From contig NZ_JBKFFP010000008.1 in NCBI RefSeq assembly GCF_046506625.1, positions 1 through 64,000 of the forward strand: DNA of 64,000 bases, written 5' to 3'. The position numbers and the translations under genes are program-made. The notes below the pieces were generated by a model, which did not search any database, was not told the origin of the DNA, and saw only the letters and a list, made by a program, of their open reading frames with translations. This document shows positions 33,301 through 41,100 of this stretch, one piece after another (position 1 is the stretch's first letter; each line of letters starts with the position of its first letter). The stretch is from Zhengella sedimenti (GTDB lineage: Bacteria; Pseudomonadota; Alphaproteobacteria; Rhizobiales; Rhizobiaceae).

Positions 33301-36300
33301 TACTGGCGGCATCGCCGTTGACCCGATCGACAACGAGTTCCAGGTCCTCGGGATCGCTATCCGCACCGTCGCCATTGTCATCCAGGAGATTACCGGACAC
33401 GCTGTCCGCCCACGAACGGGCAAAGGCATCTGCTGAAGCCACGGGCCTGAGGTTCGGAAAGGCTGCGAGCGGACAGGAAAAGCCGTCATTGGCGTTGTTG
33501 ATTTGACCTGTGCGCGCCCTCAGAATGCCAGTCGGGGATGCAGACAGATAATCCTTGATCTCATAGATGTCTCCTGGATCATTCAGATAGGCCAGCAGGC
33601 GCCCGGTGCTGTCCGTCCAGAGCGCGCCGTAGCTGCCGGTACCGATGGCACCGCCAATAGGCGCCGTGGTCACATTGCCGGTCGACAAGTTGGCGCGATA
33701 GATGATGTTGTCGCGCACCGAAATCGCGTAGCGGACGCCGCCAACCTGTGTCACCACAATATCCGTTCCGAAGAGCGGAGAATCGAGCGGCAACTCGGTC
33801 TCTTGCAGAGTTGTCACGTCGATGCGGGTGAGCTTATCGGGACTCGGTTTGATCCAAAGGCCGTTGGAATCGTCCATGTCACCGGAATTGGCGCTGGCGG
33901 CGCTGCCGATGATCTGGGCTGAGCCTGATGGGCCGAACCTGTAGAGATTGCCGTTGGCGGTTCCGTAGGCATAGTTGTCGTTGACGTTGAAGCCAGCACC
34001 GTTGATGTTGCCGCCACCCAGGCCCGCGTTGATATCGGAATAGGTCGACGTGATGGGATCAAACTGGCGGAGAACGCCGGAAACGATCTGGTACGGCGAT
34101 CCGTCGCAGGTAAAGGGCTGCATGGACGGCAGAGGCGCCGGCACCGCGTCGACCGTTGCCGCCTCCTCCAGGTCATCTCCCGTGGTGCCCGGATCGGTCT
34201 GGTTGCCGGCGGCCGCCGTCGTGGTGTTGGTGATCGTCTGGCCTGCCTGCCCGCCATCGACCGTGGCGGAAATGTCCAGCGTCACCGGCGTGCCATTGGC
34301 CACATCGCCGATGGTCCAGACACCGGTCGTCTCGTCATAGCTGCCGGCGCTCGCGGTGTGACTGTCGTAAGTCAGCCCGGCGGGCAGCTGGTCGGTAAGC
34401 GCAACGTTCGTCGCCGTGGCGCCGGCAGTCGCATTGGTCACCGTGATGCGGAAGGTGACCGTATCGCCCACCGCCGGGGTCGAATCCGCCGATTGCAGCG
34501 TCTTGACGGTGACGAGGTCGTAGACGTCCTCGTTGACCGTGATGGTGGCCGTGGCGGTGGCCGTCAGGCCGGCGGCGTCGGATATCCGGTAGGTGAAGCT
34601 GTCGGTCTTGCCGTAGTAGCCGTTCGGATCGTAGTCGAAGGTCCCGGCCGCATTGACGGTCAGCAGTGCGCCGGAAGCGAGCGTGATCTGCGTGCCGACA
34701 TTGGCGGCATCGCCGTTGACCTGCGTCACCGTCACACCGAGGGCTTCGGGGTCCTCGTCAATGCCGTTGCCATTGTCAGCAAAGAGGTCCTCGCCGGTGA
34801 GGCTGGCATCCCAGGCGCGCGCAAAGGCATCGTCGCGGGCCAGCGGCGCGAGGTTCGGGAAGGGCGCCTGCGGGCAGGAGAACCCGTCGTTCATGTTGCT
34901 GACCTGCCCGGTCTGCGTCCGGAGAACCACTGACGGAGAGGAACCGAAAATATCGAACAGCTCGAAAATGTCGCCGGTATCATTGTTGAAGGTGAGAACG
35001 CGGCCAGTGCTGTCGAGCCAGATGGCGCCGTAGGATCCGTTGTTGATCGGGCCGGACAGTGCGAGGCGGGCAAGGGCGCCCGTCGCCAGATTGACGCGGT
35101 AAAGCTGACGCTCGTGAACGCCGAAGGCATATTGCGTGCCTCCGTTCGTCACCAGGACCATGTCGCCGGGATCGAAATTGCCGCTGAGGGTCAAACTCGT
35201 GGTCTGGAGGGTCTTGACATCGATACGGGTGAATTTCGTCTTCGTTTCCCGCGTCCAGAGGCCGTTGGAGGAATCCATGTCTCCGGCGGGCGAGAACGTG
35301 GCCGATCCGAGCAGTTGTGCCGGGCCTGTCGAGCCTATCCGGACAAGCTGGTTGCCCTCGGTGGTGGCGTAAGCGTAGTTGTCATTGATATTGAAGCCAA
35401 CGCCATTGATATTGTTGAAGGAACCAAGCGATGCCGTGACGGAATCATATCGCGATGTGAGCGGGTTGAATATGACAAGCTCGCCATTGACGACCTGATA
35501 GGGATTACCGTCACACGAGAAAGGGCTCGTGTTCGGCGCGACGACAACTGCCGCTACCGCCTCTTCCAGGTCGTCGCCCGTGGTGCCCGGATCGGTCTGG
35601 TCGCCGGTGGCGGCCGTCGTGGTGTTGGTGATCGTCTGGCCTGCCTGCCCGGCATCGACCGTGGCGGAAATGTCCAGCGTCACCGGCGTGCCATTGGCCA
35701 CATCGCCGATGGTCCAGACACCGGTCGTCTCGTCATAGCTGCCGGCGCTCGCCGTGGACGAGACATAGGTCAGCCCGGCGGGCAACTGGTCAGTCAGCGC
35801 AACGTTCGTCGCCGTGGCGCCGGCGGTCGCATTGGTCACCGTGATGCGGAAGGTGACCGTGTCGCCCACAGCCGGGGTCGAATCCGCCGATTGCAACGTC
35901 TTGACGGTGACGAGGTCCATTCCTTCCGCATTGTCGCGGTAGCTGAAGTCCGTCGCCCGCGGCGCTGCATTCGAGCCGTTGGCCGCGGTATCGCCATCGG
36001 CATCCAGAAGGGCAAAAGACGTCCCGTCATGCGCCAGTCCATTCACATCGGCATAGCCATCCAACGCTTCCGCGCCGCTGTCGAGACCGTTCGAACCGTA
36101 GGCGCCTGACAGCGTGAACCCGCTTTCGGCCGCGTCGGACACGCCGTCATTGTCACTGTCGGTATCAAGGTAGTCCGGCGTGCCGTCGCCATCGGTATCC
36201 ACCGCGCGATTGCCGGCTTCAAAAAGGTTCGCCACCTCCGCCGCACTCAATTCCCGATCGAAAACCGCGATATCATCCATTGCGCCTTCGAAATAAGCAT

Positions 36301-37252
36301 CTGATGCCCAATTGGATCGGCCCAGATACAGTCTTGTCCATGCGGCAAAATCAGGAAGAATTACGCTGAGATTACTGTCGACCAACACGCCGTTCTTGTA
36401 GACTCTCAAACCGCCAGAAGAGAGCGTGACGGCATAATGAACCCATGTATCGGTTCCGGCTTCAATACTCTCGGCCCTGGCCAGATAGCCTTGACTAACG
36501 CTGCCGCTATATAGCCCGACCGCCATTTCGCCCAGGCCCACATAGTTTGCGATAAAGAGATTGTTGTTGTCCCGCCCCCCTCCGAAATCGAAAACACGAC
36601 TCCAGTGGTTGTTGGCATCCCAGCGAACCCAGGCAGTGAAGGAAAACTCCTGGCTTGCAGTGAAGTCCAGCATCGAATCGAAAACGCCATGGTCGTTCAC
36701 GCCATCGAAGACGAGGGCGGCGGAACCGTCACGCCCCTCACCCGCCACGACTGAGGCGCCGCCCTGGAGGGTCAATGACGGCCCGGCACCTGTCACATTC
36801 GCCGTGCCATTCTCGAAATCATAGGCAACGAGGGGCCCATATGCCGCCAGGTGAACACGATAGGCATCGTCCAGTCCGTCGCCGTCAGCATCAGTTCCTG
36901 CCGGAGCCAAATACGCGGCCGTCGTCTGCCATTCGACATTGTCCGGGATGCCGTCATTGTCTGAATCGAGATCGCGATGGTTGGGCAGCCCGTCGCCATC
37001 GGCATCTGCACTGCCCTCGACAACATCGTTCAGCCCGTCATTGTCGTCATCGATGTCGACCACATCGGAAACGCCGTCACCATCGGTGTCGACCGTCTGG
37101 GCATGCGCGACTGTTGCCAGACCCGCCATCAGGCAGACCAGCATTGCCGCGATCAATCGCAAGACTTGATGCCGGCGCTCAAGGCACCGGCAAATACCAT
37201 CAACCGCCACGGAAACGCCCCCGGTTTCACAGCGAATCAAAAATGCACACAT
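30329..37252 (-). CDS. Very large secreted TSP3/LamG/DUF11 surface protein
   Basis: About 2,307 residues from the ATG at 37252; a GTG at 37210 with GGGGGC upstream is an alternative. The frame stays open to 37594, but that would overlap the divergent CRP-type gene. A signal peptide ends at ATVAHA. Domains in order: TSP3 calcium-binding repeats (about 52-130), a LamG/concanavalin-like domain (about 135-325, VFDGVNDHGVFDSMLDFT to DDIAVFDRELSAAEVANLF), TSP3 again, then two 466-residue units. Each unit has a DUF11 domain, a propeller-like domain starting PFSCDGNPYQ or PFTCDGSPYQ (DUF6923-like), and an Ig-like domain with YDPNGYYGK(T/S)DSFTYRI. A third DUF11 domain and two anchor-like domains with WxxxxGVIEFWQT / GGFEVWQTGF, each followed by more DUF11, complete it. 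It ends abruptly inside DUF11 sequence with no sorting signal I recognise. It heads the surface operon. Confidence 0.85.
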   Translation of the reverse strand: MCAFLIRCETGGVSVAVDGICRCLERRHQVLRLIAAMLVCLMAGLATVAHAQTVDTDGDGVSDVVDIDDDNDGLNDVVEGSADADGDGLPNHRDLDSDNDGIPDNVEWQTTAAYLAPAGTDADGDGLDDAYRVHLAAYGPLVAYDFENGTANVTGAGPSLTLQGGASVVAGEGRDGSAALVFDGVNDHGVFDSMLDFTASQEFSFTAWVRWDANNHWSRVFDFGGGRDNNNLFIANYVGLGEMAVGLYSGSVSQGYLARAESIEAGTDTWVHYAVTLSSGGLRVYKNGVLVDSNLSVILPDFAAWTRLYLGRSNWASDAYFEGAMDDIAVFDRELSAAEVANLFEAGNRAVDTDGDGTPDYLDTDSDNDGVSDAAESGFTLSGAYGSNGLDSGAEALDGYADVNGLAHDGTSFALLDADGDTAANGSNAAPRATDFSYRDNAEGMDLVTVKTLQSADSTPAVGDTVTFRITVTNATAGATATNVALTDQLPAGLTYVSSTASAGSYDETTGVWTIGDVANGTPVTLDISATVDAGQAGQTITNTTTAATGDQTDPGTTGDDLEEAVAAVVVAPNTSPFSCDGNPYQVVNGELVIFNPLTSRYDSVTASLGSFNNINGVGFNINDNYAYATTEGNQLVRIGSTGPAQLLGSATFSPAGDMDSSNGLWTRETKTKFTRIDVKTLQTTSLTLSGNFDPGDMVLVTNGGTQYAFGVHERQLYRVNLATGALARLALSGPINNGSYGAIWLDSTGRVLTFNNDTGDIFELFDIFGSSPSVVLRTQTGQVSNMNDGFSCPQAPFPNLAPLARDDAFARAWDASLTGEDLFADNGNGIDEDPEALGVTVTQVNGDAANVGTQITLASGALLTVNAAGTFDYDPNGYYGKTDSFTYRISDAAGLTATATATITVNEDVYDLVTVKTLQSADSTPAVGDTVTFRITVTNATAGATATNVALTDQLPAGLTYDSHTASAGSYDETTGVWTIGDVANGTPVTLDISATVDGGQAGQTITNTTTAAAGNQTDPGTTGDDLEEAATVDAVPAPLPSMQPFTCDGSPYQIVSGVLRQFDPITSTYSDINAGLGGGNINGAGFNVNDNYAYGTANGNLYRFGPSGSAQIIGSAASANSGDMDDSNGLWIKPSPDKLTRIDVTTLQETELPLDSPLFGTDIVVTQVGGVRYAISVRDNIIYRANLSTGNVTTAPIGGAIGTGSYGALWTDSTGRLLAYLNDPGDIYEIKDYLSASPTGILRARTGQINNANDGFSCPLAAFPNLRPVASADAFARSWADSVSGNLLDDNGDGADSDPEDLELVVDRVNGDAASIGTQISLASGALLTVNADGTFNYDPNGYYGKSDSFTYRIADPSGLTDTATATITVNEDVYDLVTVKTLQSADSTPAVGDTVTFRITVTNATAGATATNVALTDQLPAGLTYDSHTASAGSYDETTGVWTIGDVANGTPVTLDISATVDAGQASRTITNTTTAAAGDQTDPGTTGDDLEEAIVVESLPASGTPYCTGVNLSANGSFENTVMAGKNQRLPDTNVAEWTSTEGVIEFWQTVFQGKSAYTGSQFIEMAANTTGGTLTHAITTIQPRAELRIYWAHQGRVGDDTARLAVSDNGGSTTVYGNFTTGPSGWVLRGTTHVADAAATSATLDFTTIAGAGGAGEGNLLDGVEVCQTYVTLTKAEGTRTDVDGSGSNSAGDTISYTFTIANPAGNEAPLSAVQIVDDKIGTVPVSAPDSGDTNGNGQLDPGETWIVTADYTLVQADVDTGNVTSTAHAEGNTGLNTIRSGDAQVTATLNNLVANDDDFSATPIDSETGGTTATVFTNDFFGGVAFDPADVTATITNLDGMAGAVINADGTITVPRLRTARTYNFRYQICLVSDPAVCDTAIATVTLSMPAVTGVAACTGTNLATNGGMEDPVYTDDPPDFHNTATLPGWTQSGGGFEVWQTGFNGVPAHTGTQLAEMGNNMVQGPHAIQPRAEVRVHWAHRGRAGDDTASLLISDNSGGQTDFGNFTSGRLAWQTYTATHVAGPSAGTISASFTGVATTGGNLGNGNLFDSVEICQTYVTLAKVEGARSDADNSGHDSAGDTISYTFTIANPAGNAAALTSVQIVDDKIGTVTVTSPDSGDTNANGQLDPGETWIVTADYTLVQADIEAGEVTNTAYAEGNTGLNPIRSDDAQVTATLTQQPELTLVKSHVFVTDGNGDGQAGAGDVIRYSYAVTNTGNTVVNNVQVTDTTNGTDPAFLGGNNPGSPVTVSLTNDGGAAAGDSTDADGAGPTWDVLAPGDTITFTADYTVRVQDIETLQN
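32764..35917 (-). repeat. Internal duplication with exact 1,398-bp period (three DUF11 copies)
   Basis: Nearly identical DUF11-coding blocks of about 360 bp start at 32764, 34162 and 35560, both intervals being exactly 1,398 bp (466 codons). The sequences between them encode the same propeller plus Ig-like pair but have diverged much more. The DUF11 blocks are thus either kept alike by gene conversion or under stronger constraint than the rest of the unit. Confidence 0.9.
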
Positions 37253-37477
37253 CTCATTTGTAGCATGGTGAATCCCGCTGCATAGGCCATGGCGCGCAAC
37301 ATGGTGTTCATTCCATGAAGGTTTGCAAATCAAGGCGTGCATTCCGTTCCACGCTCCCTTCCTGGTCGCTTTGCCGCTGCAGGCCGTTGCCTTGCCGCAC
37401 CGCCTTTTCGTAGGATTGCGGATGCGGGCAATTGTCCGGCGCGGCGCGCCGGAGGGCAAGCGGGAGCGGCGGGAATC

Positions 37478-38131
37478 ATGCAAATCAGCGAAGACAGGCT
37501 CGATCCAGAGCTCTTTGCAGTCCTTTTCGAAGGCGCGCAGCGAGAGTCGCTGGCCGCCGGTCAGAACATCTTCCAGCAGGACGATCAGGCCCACCGGCTC
37601 TACGGGCTGGTTTCTGGCAGCGTCGAGATCAGCATTTACTCGCTGTCCGGGCGCAAGCTGGTGGTCAATGTCCAGAGGTCCGGCCTGATCGGCGAGATCG
37701 CGACGCTGGATGGCGGCCGGCGCACGGCGGCGGCGACCTGCCTCACCGACTGCGAGGTGCTGTCGATCTCACGCGCACGCCTTTTCGAACGCATGCAACA
37801 GCATCCGGCCATCGCGGCCGCCATGATCCGCCTGCTTTGCGACCGCTTGCGCCGCGTGAGCGGCGATCTGGGCGACCAGGCGCTGCTCAACATCGACGCC
37901 CGGCTCGCCAAGCGCCTGCTCGCGCTCAGCGCCCAACTCGCCGATACCGAAGGCTGGATTCCGTTCTCGCAATCGGACCTTGCCGAACGGCTCGGCGCCA
38001 CCCGCGAATCCGTCAACAAGACGCTGAAGGAATGGATGCGCGGCGGTCTCGTCAACCTCAGGCGCGGCGCGGTGAAGATCGCCGACGCGGCGCGGCTGCA
38101 AAGGCTGGCGGGCGATTGCGCGGACACCTGA
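37478..38131 (+). CDS. CRP-type transcription factor with a predicted cyclic nucleotide site
   Basis: The 217-residue protein has a cNMP-binding jelly roll with GEIATLDGGRRTAAAT (about 71-86). This keeps the Gly-Glu and Arg-Thr pairs that hold the cyclic phosphate in CRP proteins. The C-terminal winged helix has the recognition helix ATRESVNKTLKEW, so the Arg-Glu pair that reads TGTGA half-sites in E. coli CRP is kept, with Lys in place of the third contact (Arg). The N-terminal cysteines of FNR are absent, so this is not an oxygen-sensing FNR. The start at 37478 is chosen because upstream codons lack a ribosome-binding site. It converges with the P450-DyP gene, 13 bp away, whose promoter holds a TGTGA-N6-TCACA site, and an adenylate cyclase gene lies beyond. 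Confidence 0.88.
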   Translation: MQISEDRLDPELFAVLFEGAQRESLAAGQNIFQQDDQAHRLYGLVSGSVEISIYSLSGRKLVVNVQRSGLIGEIATLDGGRRTAAATCLTDCEVLSISRARLFERMQQHPAIAAAMIRLLCDRLRRVSGDLGDQALLNIDARLAKRLLALSAQLADTEGWIPFSQSDLAERLGATRESVNKTLKEWMRGGLVNLRRGAVKIADAARLQRLAGDCADT

Positions 38132-38144
38132 CATCAAGGGCGCA

Positions 38145-41100
38145 TCACAGGCGCGATGCCATCCAGGCCAGCGCGCTGCGCGACGGCATGAAGAAATAGC
38201 CGCCGCCGCGCAGGCTGACGAAGGAGGGCAGCGGAGGCAGGGCGATCCCGCCCGAAAGGGTCGGGATGGTAAAGCGCGCGCCTGCGTCCTGCCGGCCGAT
38301 GACAGGGTCCTTCTCGCGCATCAGGCCATGGAACAGCGGCGCCGAGATCCAGGTCTGCTGGACGAACTCGAACTGGCGCTCGATGTCGGCATTCAGGCAC
38401 ATGAAGAACAGGCCGCGCTCCTCGCCGCCGTCCTGGTGCGGGCGGCGGTAATTGCGTCCCACCCGCAGGATGCGGTGCCGCTTGCCGATATCGATCATCG
38501 TCTCGCGGTCGAGGCCCAGCGAATCGCGCGGATTGGACCGGCGGATGTGGCTGCCCAGCGGGCAATGCAGGCCCTGGGGGTCTTCCGGGCCGAAGCGGAA
38601 ACCGTTGTCCGGTTCGCGGCCTTCCTCGCCGGGCGCATGCGGGTTGCGCACCAGCGACGAGCCGTTCTGCCAGCGGCCCATCATCTTGGCGGCCACCCAT
38701 TCCGGCGTGGCTTCCGGCATGGCGTTCGTATGGCGAAGGCCTGCGGCAGCTTCGCGGCAATAGCCGTCGAAACCCTCGACATCCTGCGCGAGGTGGCGGA
38801 CGACGAGAAAACTGCCATTGCGTCCGAAGTCGCGCGGCAGGCCGGGGCCCGGATCGCGCGCGCCGGCAGGCTCCATCGCCACAGGCAGGATGCAGCCGGG
38901 ATCGCGGGATGGCGGGATCACAATCGCCGGCGGCACATGGCCGCGCTGGTCGCGGTAGCCGAGGATGAATTCGCCAGCCGCGACCCGGTGCATCGGATCG
39001 CTGTTCATGGCGCGGGCGCGCGGTGTGCCTTCGATCACCGGCTGCGAGATTCCGTCGGCGAAACCGAAGGGCTCCACGGCCTGGCCATCGCGCCTGTCGA
39101 TGGCCAATGCAACGTCGCATGTCTTCAACAGCCCGGCATCGCGGGCGGCCTCGTCATGGCGGCGCAAAAGCGCCGAAAGCCGGGCCTCGTCTTCCGCATA
39201 CAGCAGGAGGAGCACATCGGCACGCGCCCGCGCGTCGCCCCATTCCCATTCGCCCGGCGCGTTTGGACCGGCATCGTCGAGGATGCGGGCGCGGGAGGGA
39301 TGGTCCATGTTCTGGCGGAAGGCGGGCGGAAAGGCGGCAAGCGGTTCCCCGCCCACCCCCGGTTCCAGGCCCAGCCTTTCGAGCCCGGCGGGGCCGAAGG
39401 CGCAGATCACGGCCTCGCCCTCGGGCAGGCGGTCACCGAAGCGGGTTCCGGCCAGCAGCATTTCGAGGAAGGCCTTGCGCCCGGCGCGCGGCGCCTCATC
39501 GGGGATCATGAAGGCGAGCGCGCGGCCATGGGCGAGCCGGCCCATGGGGCCGAACATCAGCGACTGGATCTCGTGCGTTTCCAGAACGCCATCCGGACGC
39601 GGGATCGAGCCGAAATTGGCCAGCCAGTCGCGCGCCTCCTGCCCGGTATCGGCATGGACCAGCCCCTGGCGAATGGCCGAGTTGACGCGGATGCGGCGGG
39701 TGTCGAGACCCGGATAGGCGCAGTACCAGAACAGCGTGGGGATCTGCTGGTTGCGGGCCCAGCGCTTGAAGCGGTCGCCGTCGCTGGCGCCGTCGCGGAA
39801 CAGGTTGCGGCTGCGCGGGAAGCCCAGCGTGTTGCTCCATACGCCGGTCAGCCCGTAATGGGCCTTGGTGATGAAATCCTCCAGATAGCTTTCCCATGAG
39901 CCGCCATAGTTGGAGAAGAAGACCAGACGGTCCGTTCCCGGCAGGAGCACCCAGCGGGCGAAATGGATGGTGTTGATGCCGCCGAGATAGCCGGGCCGGA
40001 AGACGTAGACGGCGGCGAAGCGGATGATGAAGAAGGACACCCGCAGCGCCAGGCGGCGCAACCATCCGGCCTTCATGACCGACAGCCCGGTCAGGTGGTT
40101 CTGCGTTCCCAGCCGGTTCTCGCGTTCGACAACGGCCTCGTAGCGGGGAAAGGGCGGCAGTTCATCCGATGGCATGTCGCGCGCCTCGGCACGGTTGAGC
40201 GCGACCGACAGGGCAAGGCCGGCAAGGGCCAGGATGATGGCAAGGCCGAGCACGGCAACCACGGCCGCCGCCACGAGGGAGGAGACCAGCTTGAGCGCGG
40301 CACCCAAGGATGCCAACGAACCCGGCGCGCCGAACACCAGAGCGTAATTGAGCGCGGTGCCGATGGCGGCAAGGAACAGGAAGACGACGATGGCGCGGCG
40401 CGGCTCGGAGGCGCCCAGCAGCGCTTTCGACCAGGTGCCCGGCGCCTTCTGCTCCAGAAGCGAATCGGCAGGCCGCAGGGCCCATGAGAAGCCTGCGGTT
40501 TCCGACAGGCGCCGGCGAACCTCGCCGATGATCTGCAAGGCATCGCCCGCGCTGCTTCCCGTGATCGAACGGACCATGCCCTCGACCGTGTCGTAAAGAC
40601 GCGCCTCGTCGCGGATGCGGCGCACGGAATGGCCCGGCGTGCCGGAGAAGACAAGGCCGGACGCCGTTCCGGGAAACGGCCCGACCGGGACGTGGTGGCG
40701 CCGCAGGAATGCCTGGAAATCCTCGCCGCGACCAAGCGCACCGGCGGCCTCGAAGACCGGGCGGAGGAAAGCCTCGCTCGCGACCGCGAGTTTTTCCAAA
40801 ATCCGGTCCAGCGGGCCGTCAGCGGACAGTTCCAGCACGAGATGCGCCTTGTCCTGCGGCGTTTCCCCGGCCTCGTCGGCCTTGCAGATGACGGCAAGGC
40901 TCATGAAATGAACGATCCCGGTGTCGTCGAGGGCGGCCGCCACGTCCTCGCGGGCGGGATTGCCGAGGCCATCCGCCATGGCGCGCAGAGGGCCAAGCGG
41001 CGTTCCCGGTGCAACCGGCACGACGACCGTGGCCATGGTCTGGGTGGCGAGGCGGTCGGCCGCCGGGCGATCGAAACCGACATGCAGGGCACGGGGAAAG

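Noticed and set aside
37253..37594. Longer N-terminus of the large surface protein (start at 37594)
   Set aside because: The extra 114 residues would overlap the start of the divergent CRP-type gene and lack signal-peptide character. A good signal peptide follows the starts at 37252/37210.
38134..39120. 328-codon minus-strand ORF in another frame within the DyP domain
   Set aside because: It overlaps the DyP motifs in the wrong frame and has Arg/Pro-rich shadow composition.
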